Below, piece by piece: positions 32,917-41,493 of a stretch of DNA of 64,000 bases. Both the position numbers and the translations under genes were made by a program. Each line of letters opens with the position of its first letter. The stretch's first letter is position 1. Source of the DNA: Streptomyces sp. Root431 (lineage in GTDB: Bacteria > Actinomycetota > Actinomycetes > Streptomycetales > Streptomycetaceae); the NCBI RefSeq assembly GCF_001426585.1, contig NZ_LMEI01000001.1, positions 681,317-745,316 on the forward strand, read 5' to 3'. The notes beneath the pieces are model-generated. The model saw nothing but the letters and a program-made list of their open reading frames with translations. It was not told the origin of the DNA and ran no database searches.

Positions 32917-33747
32917 CTAGGAGACCAGCTTCGCCCAGACGACGAGCCGGTAGGCGCTGCTGAACTCGGGGGTGCAGGTGGTGAGGGTGAGATAGGACCC
33001 CGGACGGGAGTACCCGTAGGACGGCTTGACGAGGGACCGGGGAACGGCCTGGATGACGCCGACGTCACGGGGAGCGGTCTGCGGGAGGACCTGGTCGACG
33101 CGGTACGTGAACGTCCGCTCGCGGGTCCGCACGGTGATGCGATCCCCCTCGCGGAGCCGGTTGACGTACCGGAAGGGCTCGCCGTGGGTGTTCCGATGCC
33201 CGGCGAGCGCGAAGTTCCCGGAAAGCCCGGGCCCGGCGGTGCCGGGATAGTGCCCGACGTACCCCTTGTCGAGGACGGAACGCTTGGAGACGCCGCGGGC
33301 GACGGGGACGGTGAGGCCGAGGCGGGGGATACGGAGGATGGCGAAGGCGCGGGAGTCGGGGGCGGGAGGAGTGGGGGAAGGGGCGGCGGACTCACCGCTC
33401 GCCACAGGAGGCTCACCACCCTCAACCGTCACATCACTCGCAGCATCACCACTGCCGGCATCACCCCTGCCGGCATCACCCCTGCCGGCATCACCACCCG
33501 CAGCATCACCACCCCCCACCTCGCCACCCCCCGAAGGAGAGATCCCCCACTCCCCCCACTCCCGCTCCAAAACCCTCACCTGCTCGCGGGCGTCGGCACG
33601 GGCCTGCTGATTGGTCCACCAGAGCTGGTGGACGACGAGGAGGAGTACGAGAACCCCGCAGGTGACGAAGGTTTCGGCGCACGCCCAGAGCACGCGGCCA
33701 CCGGCACGGCGACGCCCCCGCGTCTGAACGACGACCGGCACCCGCAC
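32917..33747 (-). CDS. Class E sortase
   Basis: About 276 aa. It has one N-terminal membrane helix (TFVTCGVLVLLLVVHQLWW), a low-complexity Gly-Asp-Ala repeat stalk, then the sortase barrel with IPRLGLTVPVARGVS, the catalytic His in FALAGHRNTHGEPF, the catalytic Cys in LTLTTCTPEFSSAYRL, and Arg nearby. The TLTTC-P pattern marks class E, which in Streptomyces attaches LAXTG proteins such as chaplins. Candidate clients in this window are at 21348 (LAHTG) and 25318 (LSETG). The start is uncertain: GTG 33747 follows AGGGGG, and GTG 33777 or 33786 are possible. Confidence 0.85.
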   Translation of the reverse strand: MRVPVVVQTRGRRRAGGRVLWACAETFVTCGVLVLLLVVHQLWWTNQQARADAREQVRVLEREWGEWGISPSGGGEVGGGDAAGGDAGRGDAGRGDAGSGDAASDVTVEGGEPPVASGESAAPSPTPPAPDSRAFAILRIPRLGLTVPVARGVSKRSVLDKGYVGHYPGTAGPGLSGNFALAGHRNTHGEPFRYVNRLREGDRITVRTRERTFTYRVDQVLPQTAPRDVGVIQAVPRSLVKPSYGYSRPGSYLTLTTCTPEFSSAYRLVVWAKLVS

Positions 33748-33840
33748 GCGCCCCCTGCCCCGCTCCCTGTCCCGCACGCGGGGCACGATAAGCGTTGAGG
33801 CGCCAACTCTCCAGGCCCGTACAGCAGTACGGTGGAGAGC

Positions 33841-34848
33841 ATGCGCCCCGACACTCCTGCCGCCCACACCACCGAAGCCGAGCGTCTGCTGCGCACGGCA
33901 GCCCAGTACCCGGGAGACCGGGAACCCCTCTACCTCCAGGCCGCGGCCCACCGGGAACTGGCGGGCGACCGCCCGGGGGCGACGGCCCTCTACGACGAGC
34001 TCCTCTCCGGCGAGCCGGCCAACCCGCACCTGATCAGGTCGCTGAAGGCGGCGAACCTCTGGGAGTACGGCCACGAGGCGGAGGCCCGCGCGATCATCGA
34101 CGGGATCCGCCGCGAGAAGCCGGCGGACGCGGCGCCGTGGGAGATCACGGCGGAGACGCTGGAGGCGCACGACGAACTGGAGGCGGCGGAGGCCACGCTC
34201 ACCGAAGCGGCCACGCTCCTGCTGCAGGCGCCGACCCCCCTCCCCCACCCCACTCAATCCCTGGTCATCACCAGGCACAGGATCCGCAGGATGCTGGCGC
34301 TCCCGCACGACGACTGGGACACCCTGGCGGACCGGCTCCACACGGCGGCGGTCCCCCTAGACGAACTCCACGACCCGAAGCGCCTGTGGTCACTGGGCTC
34401 GGATGACCCGGCAGAACTCCAAGCGGAAATCACGAGGCTCCGCTCGGAACTGGGCACCTACCGCACGGCCCTCTCCCGCCCCTTCCCGGTAGCGGTCCTG
34501 CACTGGCCGAAGGCGGAACTGGACGAGCTCCTGGCGGCGTACCCGGAACTGGAGGCGGAGTACCCCACGTACAGAGCCCACCTCACCGACATCGAGGCCT
34601 CCCTCCGCGAACTCTCCCAGGCGGGCACCCCCAACCTGGGCATCGTCCGAGCCACGGTCCCCTCCTACGAAGCCTTCGCCGCCTCGGAATCCACCCACCC
34701 CTCCAACTCCGACCTCCTCCCCCAATACGCCACCACCCTCGCGGCCCGAGCCCGAGCGACGGCTTGGCCGCCGTCGCGGGACGCGGGGTGCTGGTGCGGA
34801 TCGGGGTTCACGTACGGGGAGTGCCACGGGGGCACGGTCTCCGCCTGA
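33841..34848 (+). CDS. SEC-C domain protein with TPR-like helices
   Basis: 335 aa. The N-terminal 150 residues look like TPR repeats (LLRTAAQYPGDREPLYLQAAAHRELAGDRPGA, LYDELLSGEPANPHLIRSLKAANLWEYGHEAEA). The middle is acidic and helical. The C-terminus is a small SEC-C zinc motif, CWCGSGFTYGECHG. Such proteins are widespread in Streptomyces with no known role. ATG 33841 with GGAG is chosen over GTG 33832. It is the last conserved gene before the defence locus. Confidence 0.78.
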   Translation: MRPDTPAAHTTEAERLLRTAAQYPGDREPLYLQAAAHRELAGDRPGATALYDELLSGEPANPHLIRSLKAANLWEYGHEAEARAIIDGIRREKPADAAPWEITAETLEAHDELEAAEATLTEAATLLLQAPTPLPHPTQSLVITRHRIRRMLALPHDDWDTLADRLHTAAVPLDELHDPKRLWSLGSDDPAELQAEITRLRSELGTYRTALSRPFPVAVLHWPKAELDELLAAYPELEAEYPTYRAHLTDIEASLRELSQAGTPNLGIVRATVPSYEAFAASESTHPSNSDLLPQYATTLAARARATAWPPSRDAGCWCGSGFTYGECHGGTVSA

Positions 34849-34931
34849 CGAACAGCCGTCCGGGTACCGATGTCGGCGCCGTCCATTAGGGTCAGCCTTG
34901 TTCGGATGTAGGCGCATATCCCAAGGCGAAC

Positions 34932-36479
34932 ATGACGACTGACTGGCAGTTCGAGGTACCCACCACCGGCAGCAAGCACCTGCCTCCGGACGCTCGGTAC
35001 ATGGAGGCCCTCAGCAGTCAGGGCTACGGCTTCGAGGCGGCGATCGCGGACCTGGTGGACAACTCCATCGACGCCGGCGCCAAGGACGTCGTGATCCACT
35101 TCCTGCGTGACGGCGACAGGCTCGTCAGCCTGCTCGTCGTCGACGACGGCAAGGGCATGGACGAGGAGGAACTGGACGTCGCGATGACGGTCGGCGGTCG
35201 CCGTCAGTACGACACGAAGGCCCTCGGCATGTTCGGTACCGGCCTGAAGTCCGCCTCGCTCAGCCACGCCGGCGCCGTCACCGTCGTCAGCAAGGTGCGC
35301 CGCACTCGTGCCGCGGCCCCCGCGGGGCGCCGCTGGACGATGGAGCGGGCGGTCACCGGCTACCAATGCGACATCGTCGCCCCGGACTACGCCCAGCAGC
35401 TCATCGATCGCTACTACGACTGCCCGATCGTCTGGCAAGGCACGGTCATCCGCTGGGACGCCGTCAAGGACTTCCCCCACACCGGCGGTGGCGGCCAGAC
35501 CGACCGCTACCTGCACCGCACGATCAACAAGCTGGGGCTCCACCTCGGCCTGTACCTGCACCGCTTCCTGGCCCGTGACGACTTCAACATCACCATCGCG
35601 GTCGAGGACGTCTCCACGGGTGTCGAGTACATGAACTTCGGCGTCCAGCCGCTCGACCCGTTCGCCTACCCGGTCAGCGGACATCCCGACTACGCCCGCG
35701 CCTTCGTCGCCGACGTCCCCTCCGTCGGCCCGATCGCCTTGACCGCGCACGTCTGGCCGGCGAAGTCGAACCTCGACGAGTTCAAGGCGGTGGGCACGGT
35801 CATCGACCGGCAGGGCTTCTACTTCTACCGGCACGACCGCCTCGTCCAGGCCGGCGGCTGGAACAACTTCCGCCAGCCCGAACAGCACCTCGCCCTCGCG
35901 CGCGTCGCCGTCGACCTCCCGGACGACTCCATCGCCTCCGAGGTGTTCCGCCTCACGGTGAAGAAGGACGGCGTCTCCACCTCCCCGGAGTTCGTGACGT
36001 CCCTGGAGACCGCGGCGGACACCGACGGGAACCCGTTCTCCCGGTACGTCGCCGACGCCGACGCGACGTACCGGGAGGCACGGAAGCGGACCGGCACGAC
36101 GCGGAAGCCGGTGATCCCTGCCGGGAAGGGCTTCGAATCGTCCGTGCGGGAGGCGATAGAGGACGAACTGCCCATCATCCCCGGCGAGGAGCCGATCGCC
36201 GTCCGCTGGCAGAAGATCGACAACAGCGCCTTCTTCGAGGTCGACCGGGAGAACCGGACGATCATCCTCAACCACCACTACCGTGCCGCGATCCTCGGTG
36301 GCCGGCGCGGCGGACTCAACGACGCCCCGACCCTCAAGTCCCTCATGTACCTGCTGCTCCACCAGATCTTCGAGAAGGAGTACAGCGGCAGCCGCGAGAA
36401 GGACAACCTGCAGCTGTGGCAGTCCGTGCTCGTCGCGGCCGCCCGTGCCGAGTTGAACCGAGTGGCGGACGATGAGTGA
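34932..36479 (+). CDS. MORC/MutL-like GHKL ATPase of a defence locus
   Basis: A 515-aa Bergerat-fold ATPase. Motif I is at 35-50 (EAAIADLVDNSIDAGA, metal-binding Asn44), motif II at 71-77 (DDGKGMD) and motif III at 99-110 (GMFGTGLKSASL). A MutL-type transducer domain follows, then a long C-terminal region with no recognised fold. Iyer and colleagues (2008) described such ATPases as the prokaryotic ancestors of MORC proteins in restriction-like loci. It is first in an operon with a PD-(D/E)XK protein (8-base overlap) and a Z1 protein. It probably loads on foreign DNA and licenses the nuclease (inference). Confidence 0.87.
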   Translation: MTTDWQFEVPTTGSKHLPPDARYMEALSSQGYGFEAAIADLVDNSIDAGAKDVVIHFLRDGDRLVSLLVVDDGKGMDEEELDVAMTVGGRRQYDTKALGMFGTGLKSASLSHAGAVTVVSKVRRTRAAAPAGRRWTMERAVTGYQCDIVAPDYAQQLIDRYYDCPIVWQGTVIRWDAVKDFPHTGGGGQTDRYLHRTINKLGLHLGLYLHRFLARDDFNITIAVEDVSTGVEYMNFGVQPLDPFAYPVSGHPDYARAFVADVPSVGPIALTAHVWPAKSNLDEFKAVGTVIDRQGFYFYRHDRLVQAGGWNNFRQPEQHLALARVAVDLPDDSIASEVFRLTVKKDGVSTSPEFVTSLETAADTDGNPFSRYVADADATYREARKRTGTTRKPVIPAGKGFESSVREAIEDELPIIPGEEPIAVRWQKIDNSAFFEVDRENRTIILNHHYRAAILGGRRGGLNDAPTLKSLMYLLLHQIFEKEYSGSREKDNLQLWQSVLVAAARAELNRVADDE

Positions 36480-37455
36480 CTTCGCGACCGGTCCGGCGCT
36501 GGCCTGGTCCACGGTCGAGCACTACCTGGGGGAAGGGCTCGGCACCAGCTACCGCCTCTCGGCCGCCGACGGTCACCCCGTCGTCTCGTACGAGGTCGGG
36601 CACGGCGGTGGGGACATCGCCCTGCTCGTCGAGCTCGGCCGGAACCAACAGCCGCCCCGTTCCGCTCTGCCCGCCGTCCGCATCGACCAGGTGGCCATGG
36701 GCGACGGGCGACGGATGGCCCGCATCCGGACCACCCAGGTGGAGTCGATGCGCGACTTTCACGACATGCTGCTCGCCGTCGCCGATCGGATCGTCGCGAA
36801 GAACCGGTCACTCGACCACGCCTTCGCCGAGACCGTGGACGGATGGAGCTCGTTGCTCGGCCGCCCTCGGGCGATGAGCGTCGAGCAGCGGATCGGGCTC
36901 CTCGGCGAGGTGTCGATACTGGCTCGACTCGCCCGGACCTACGGCTGGGAACCGGCCGTCGAGGCATGGACCGGCCCCTACGGGGAGGAACACGACTTCG
37001 CCCTCGTGGACTTCGACATCGAGGTGAAGACGACAGCGGCGGAGCGGCGACGACACACGATCCATGGACTCGGGCAGTTGCAGGCGGCTCCCGGCCGCCC
37101 TCTCTGGTTCGCCTCGCTCCGGCTTACCCGCGGCGGCACCGGCGGTCGCACGCTCGCCGAGTCGGTCCAGGCGGTGCGCGATGCCGTCACCAAGCAGGCT
37201 CCGACGGTGCTGACCCGACTGGATTCCGCCTTGGAACGTGCCGGCTGGTCGGCCGAGTACACGGACGACGAGCGTTGGACGCCACGGGACGAGGCTCTGG
37301 TCCTGGCCGCCGACTCCGTACCGCGCCTCGACCCCGCACTGCTCGCCGCAGCCGCGCTGGAACGGATCTCGGCCGTGACCTACCAAACCGATCTCACCGG
37401 GCTCGCCCCCACGGTCGGCGCACCGGTGGACCTGACCGGTCTTCGTCTCCCGTAA
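36472..37455 (+). CDS. PD-(D/E)XK motif protein (DUF4420), putative restriction nuclease
   Basis: 327 aa. The nuclease core is visible as RIGLLGEVSILARLAR (first acidic residue on a helix), EEHDFALVDFDIEVKTTAAERRRHTI (Asp then E-x-K, at about 175-190), and HGLGQLQAA. N- and C-terminal flanks are of unknown fold. The start codon overlaps the ATPase stop by eight bases. In MORC-type loci this family is the likely DNA-cutting effector. No methyltransferase is encoded nearby to mark self DNA. Confidence 0.85.
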   Translation: MSDFATGPALAWSTVEHYLGEGLGTSYRLSAADGHPVVSYEVGHGGGDIALLVELGRNQQPPRSALPAVRIDQVAMGDGRRMARIRTTQVESMRDFHDMLLAVADRIVAKNRSLDHAFAETVDGWSSLLGRPRAMSVEQRIGLLGEVSILARLARTYGWEPAVEAWTGPYGEEHDFALVDFDIEVKTTAAERRRHTIHGLGQLQAAPGRPLWFASLRLTRGGTGGRTLAESVQAVRDAVTKQAPTVLTRLDSALERAGWSAEYTDDERWTPRDEALVLAADSVPRLDPALLAAAALERISAVTYQTDLTGLAPTVGAPVDLTGLRLP

Positions 37456-37504
37456 ACCCGCCGGCCTCTCCGCCCCCGCCCTCCCGACAGCCGAGGAACC
37501 ACCG

Positions 37505-40489
37505 ATGAACACCCCCGACGCCGCCGCCGGCATCCGCCTCGACCTGCATCACCACGCGCTCGGCGACATGAGTTCGGGAAAACCGAAGCGACTCGTCCGT
37601 GCCCTGGAGTACCAGGCCGAGGACCTCGCGCCGGAAGCCATGGAGTACGCCACCGAAGCCGACTTCCTGTCCGTACTCCGCCAGGCGCGCGCCACCGACC
37701 AGTTGGTGGAGGTGTGGCGCAAGCAGCTCACTCGCTGGGACTACAGCGAGAACGCCGCCTGGTCGTCCCACCCTCCCCGTACCGACGAGCGGCGTGCCGA
37801 CACGTACGCGCTGCTCGGCGTCTGCCAGGAGACCGGCAAGCTCCTCGACGACCTCGTGCCCGTCTCCAAGGCCACCGGGACGGTCGTCATCAGCGCCGAA
37901 CACAAGCCCTGGTACACCCCGCAGTCCCTCCAGGGTCGTCCCTGGTACTGGCCCGCGTACCGCAAGCTGCTGGTGGACAAGGGCTGGCCCGAGAACGTCG
38001 TCGCCGGTCTCGACGAGGCCTCCGACCGTGTCGTGGAGCGGCTCGCGGACCCGGCGGCGGTCGAGGCCTACCAGTCGAAGGGACTGGTGGTCGGATACGT
38101 CCAGTCCGGCAAGACCGCCAATTTCGCCGGTGTCATCGCGAAGGCGATCGACGCCGGCTACCGACTCGTGATCGTCCTGGGCGGCACTCTCAACATGCTG
38201 CGCGCCCAGACCCAGCGGCGCCTGGACATGGAGCTGGTGGGCCGGGAGAACATCCTGCGCGGCGCGAGCGAGTACGAATCCGAGTACGCGGACGACCCCG
38301 CCTGGAGCCAGGGCAGGTTCGCCACGTTCGGCGCGCTGCCCTCCGCCCTCGGAGCCTTCGACATCCACCGGATGACGACCCATGGCAAGGACTACCAGAG
38401 CCTTCTGCAGGGGATCGTCGCCCTCGAAGCCGACAAGCAGGAACCCGCACTCCCTCTCTACGACCCGCGCAACCTGCATCGGGCAGCGGCCCGCCTGATG
38501 GTGGTCAAGAAGAACAAGACGGTCCTGACCAAGCTGGTCAACGACCTGCGGAAGATCAAGACGCCGCTCTCCGAGATCCCGGTCCTGATTGTGGACGACG
38601 AGTCCGACGAGGCCTCCGTGAACACCACCGACCTCGCCAAGCCGGACGCCGAGCGGACGGCGATCAATCAGAAGATCTCCGAGCTGCTGCGGATGTTGCC
38701 GCGCGCCCAGTACGTCGGTTACACCGCGACGCCCTTCGCGAACGTCTTCATCGACCCGAGCGACACCGAGGACATCTTCCCGAAGGACTTCATCATCTCC
38801 CTGCCTCGTCCGGACGAGTACATGGGGGCCCGCGACTTCCACGACCTCGACTCCGCCGTGGCCGAGGAGGAGCGGACCTACGCGAACTCCAACGAGATGG
38901 CCCACGTCCGCGACATCGTGGCGGAGGACGACGAGAACGACACCCACCTCGAACGCGCCATGGACATGTTCGTGTTGACGGCCGCGATGAAGTTGTACCG
39001 CGAGGCCAAGGGCGGTCTCGGCGATCGCTACTTCCAGCACCACACCATGCTGATCCACGAGTCCGTCCGGCAGGACGCGCACCGCGAGCTGCTCGGTCGG
39101 GTCACCCGGCTGTGGTGGAACGCCGGCTACCTCGGTGCTCGTGGTCACGAGCGGCTGCGCGACCTGTTCGACACGGATATCGCCCCGGTCTCGGCGGTAC
39201 GCGCCGACGGCCAGGCCGTGCCCGCCTCGTTCGACGACCTCGCGCCCTACATCGGCCCCGCCGCGATCCGGATCGGCGGCGACGACAAGCCGATCATCGT
39301 GGTCAACGGCGACAAGGACATCGACTCCGGCGAAGCCGACTTCGACAAGCGGTCCATCTGGAAGATCCTCATCGGCGGTCAGAAGCTGGCCCGCGGCTTC
39401 ACCGTCGAAGGGCTGACCGTCTCGTACTTCCGGCGCCGTGCCGGCAATGCCTCCACCCTCATGCAGATGGGCCGCTGGTTCGGCTTCCGCAACGGCTACC
39501 GGGATCTGGTACGGCTCTACCTGGGCCGCCAGGAAACCCTGGGGAAGAAGGAAGTCGACCTCTACGAGGGCTTCGAGGCCATCTGCCGTGCCGAGGAGGA
39601 GTTCCGCGCGGAGCTGGCGCAGTACTCACTGCCCGTCGACGGCCGGCCGCAGATCACCCCGGACAAGGTGCCGCCCTTGGTGTCGCAGCACATTCCGTGG
39701 CTCAAGCCGACCAGCCCGAACAAGATGTACAACGCGCGCCTGGTCACCCTTCGTTCGCCCGGCCGGTGGCAGGAGCCGACCGCCTACCCCATGAAGGTCG
39801 CCGATCTCCGGCACAACACCAACCTGTGGACACCCGTCCTGGACTCCCTGTCCGCGGAGCCGACGGAGTTCTCCTACCACTTCCGGGAAGACGGCGTCAC
39901 TCACCGCTTCTCCGCTCTCACCGGGCTGATGGGAGCCGCTGATCTCGTCGATCTGGTGTCACGCCTGCGCTGGGAAGCCCCGTCGCAGTTCGCCCCTCAC
40001 CTGGACTATCTGCGAGAGATCACCACGAGTGCTCCTGCCCAGGTGGACGACTGGGTCGTCCTGGCACCCCAGCACGCACAAGCAAGTCGACGGATCCGGT
40101 TCGGCAACGCCGGCCGTGCGTTCTCCTACTTCGCTCGTGATCGTCGTCGCCACCCGCTCTTCGGTGCCATCAGTGACGTCAAGCACCGTGCGGCGGCGCT
40201 GCGCATCGCGGGTGCGCTCACCGATCCCGGCGACGCCGCCACCGAGAGCCTCGTCGCCCCTCGGCGGGGTGTGGTCGTCCTCTACCCGATCGTCGAAGCC
40301 GCGCATCGGGCCGCACTCGTCGGGGACGACCCGCTCGACCCGAGTCGGATCGTGACGGCCTTCGACTTCGTCGCCCCGGCGTCGGCGCGCAGCGACGACG
40401 GCCGTGTGCTTCGGTTCACGACCGTCGACTCCTCTCGGGAAGGCGTCGCCATCATCGACACCTCGCCGCGAGAGACGGCGACGCCCTGA
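37505..40489 (+). CDS. Z1-domain ATPase, superfamily II helicase-like
   Basis: 994 aa. The Z1 domain has Walker A GLVVGYVQSGKTANFAGVIAK (near 200), a Walker B-like acidic motif PVLIVDDESDEAS (near 360), a PRAQYVGYTATPFANVF element comparable to helicase motif III, and KLARGFTVEGLTVSYFRRRAGNASTLMQMGRWFGFRNGY (near 625-665) comparable to motifs V-VI with an arginine finger. The C-terminal third is unassigned. The Z1 ATPase is the expected motor of MORC-type restriction loci. GAGGA lies seven bases before ATG 37505; the gap after the nuclease gene is 49 bases. Confidence 0.87.
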   Translation: MNTPDAAAGIRLDLHHHALGDMSSGKPKRLVRALEYQAEDLAPEAMEYATEADFLSVLRQARATDQLVEVWRKQLTRWDYSENAAWSSHPPRTDERRADTYALLGVCQETGKLLDDLVPVSKATGTVVISAEHKPWYTPQSLQGRPWYWPAYRKLLVDKGWPENVVAGLDEASDRVVERLADPAAVEAYQSKGLVVGYVQSGKTANFAGVIAKAIDAGYRLVIVLGGTLNMLRAQTQRRLDMELVGRENILRGASEYESEYADDPAWSQGRFATFGALPSALGAFDIHRMTTHGKDYQSLLQGIVALEADKQEPALPLYDPRNLHRAAARLMVVKKNKTVLTKLVNDLRKIKTPLSEIPVLIVDDESDEASVNTTDLAKPDAERTAINQKISELLRMLPRAQYVGYTATPFANVFIDPSDTEDIFPKDFIISLPRPDEYMGARDFHDLDSAVAEEERTYANSNEMAHVRDIVAEDDENDTHLERAMDMFVLTAAMKLYREAKGGLGDRYFQHHTMLIHESVRQDAHRELLGRVTRLWWNAGYLGARGHERLRDLFDTDIAPVSAVRADGQAVPASFDDLAPYIGPAAIRIGGDDKPIIVVNGDKDIDSGEADFDKRSIWKILIGGQKLARGFTVEGLTVSYFRRRAGNASTLMQMGRWFGFRNGYRDLVRLYLGRQETLGKKEVDLYEGFEAICRAEEEFRAELAQYSLPVDGRPQITPDKVPPLVSQHIPWLKPTSPNKMYNARLVTLRSPGRWQEPTAYPMKVADLRHNTNLWTPVLDSLSAEPTEFSYHFREDGVTHRFSALTGLMGAADLVDLVSRLRWEAPSQFAPHLDYLREITTSAPAQVDDWVVLAPQHAQASRRIRFGNAGRAFSYFARDRRRHPLFGAISDVKHRAAALRIAGALTDPGDAATESLVAPRRGVVVLYPIVEAAHRAALVGDDPLDPSRIVTAFDFVAPASARSDDGRVLRFTTVDSSREGVAIIDTSPRETATP

Positions 40490-40588
40490 CACCCGACGGA
40501 TCGTGGTGGGCAGGCGCGGTCCGGCCCTGCCCACCGGACGACGAGCAACGTCCGTCTCGCTGCCCGGTGCCGGCTCCCCACGGCCACT

Positions 40589-41041
40589 TCAAGTGACTCC
40601 CGCCTTGGTCCGCAGCAGGGCCTTCCGTGCCTCGACGACCGCCGCCACCCGCGCGGCGGCCTCATCCGCGGCCTCGTGCTCCCAGACCCGTACGGACACC
40701 CACCCCGCCGCTTCCAGGCGAGCGTCGGTGTCGGCGTCCCGTGTCCGGTTCTTCTCGATCTTCGTCCGCCAGAACTCCGAGTTCCTCTTCGGCCACGTCG
40801 CGTGCTCCGGGCACGCGTGCCAGAAGCAACCATCGACGAACACGGCCACTTTGGTGGGCCCGAAGACGATGTCAGCCTCGCGCCGCACACCCCTGAGCGG
40901 ACGTCGGTGAACCCGATAGCGGAGCCCGGAGGCGTGCAGAATACGGCGCAGCGCCACCTCCACACCGGTGTCCCGACTGCGCTGCTTGCTCATTCGGGAG
41001 CTGGTCGACGCCGTCGTCTCCAAGACCCTCATGGTGACCAT
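40589..41041 (-). CDS. vsr: Very short patch repair endonuclease (Vsr-like)
   Basis: 150 aa. It has the Vsr start motif MSKQRSRDTGVE, catalytic Asp in READIVF, and the Zn/His cluster VFVDGCFWHACPEH; NSEFWRTKIEKNRTRD follows. Classical Vsr nicks at T:G mismatches made by deamination of 5-methylcytosine and normally accompanies a Dcm methylase. Here it is convergent with the Z1 gene and no methylase is present, so it may act as a second nuclease of the defence system. The start is uncertain: ATG 41041 gives the usual length, and 41032 or 40993 are possible. Confidence 0.87.
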   Translation of the reverse strand: MVTMRVLETTASTSSRMSKQRSRDTGVEVALRRILHASGLRYRVHRRPLRGVRREADIVFGPTKVAVFVDGCFWHACPEHATWPKRNSEFWRTKIEKNRTRDADTDARLEAAGWVSVRVWEHEAADEAAARVAAVVEARKALLRTKAGVT

Positions 41042-41047
41042 TGTGAC

Positions 41048-41088
41048 GTGGTTTCCCTGGTGGTTTCCCTGGCCCGCTCGCGAGCGGG
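41048..41088. promoter_or_regulatory. Direct repeat and 16-bp palindrome in the vsr / membrane-protein divergent region
   Basis: A 12-bp tandem repeat GTGGTTTCCCTG (41048-41071) is followed by the perfect palindrome CCCGCTCG-CGAGCGGG (41073-41088). It lies just upstream of vsr on the minus strand and 60 bases upstream of the plus-strand gene. It could be an operator for the defence genes; this is not established. Confidence 0.45.
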
Positions 41089-41147
41089 GACACCGTCCGC
41101 ACCTCGTACGATCGAAAGACGACACACCGACCCGAAAGGCCCCCGTC

Positions 41148-41450
41148 ATGCCCCGCATCCTCTCCCCCGCCATAGCCGCCGCCGGACTCGTCGGTGGTTA
41201 TGCCGTTGCCCGGTGGACCAAGAAGCGGCCGCTTGGTGGGGTGGTGCTCGCCGTTGCCGGTGGCGTGGCCGCTCGGGAGTGGCAGCAGGTGGGTGGGGCC
41301 AAGGCCGCCGTCGGGCTGACCGGTGCCTACGTGGCCGCGTTCGCCGGGTCCCATCCGCTGGCGAAGAAGATCGGGGCCTGGCCCGCCGTGTTCTCCGTCG
41401 CCGGGGCCGTGGCCGCTGCCTCCTGGGCCGTCACCCGCGACAAGGGCTGA
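41148..41450 (+). CDS. Small conserved membrane protein
   Basis: 100 aa, with two to three hydrophobic stretches (ILSPAIAAAGLVGGYAVARW, LGGVVLAVAGGVAA, AVGLTGAYVAAFAGSHPLAKKIGAWPAVFSVAGAVAAASW). AAGG precedes the start at ATG 41148. It appears to be a conserved streptomycete gene of unknown function, and marks the right-hand edge of the defence island. Confidence 0.75.
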   Translation: MPRILSPAIAAAGLVGGYAVARWTKKRPLGGVVLAVAGGVAAREWQQVGGAKAAVGLTGAYVAAFAGSHPLAKKIGAWPAVFSVAGAVAAASWAVTRDKG

Positions 41451-41493
41451 GGTCCGGGGCCGGCCCTCGCTCGCGCGAGGTCCGAGCGGCCTC

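Noticed and set aside
34849..41147. Search for attachment-site direct repeats or an integrase flanking the MORC-type island
   Set aside because: No shared sequence of useful length was seen between 34849-34931 and 41042-41147, and no integrase or transposase gene is present; mode of acquisition remains unknown.
34849..41147. A cytosine methylase hidden in another frame
   Set aside because: None of the frames shows PCQ or ENV motifs; the other-frame readings there are Arg/Pro-rich shadows.
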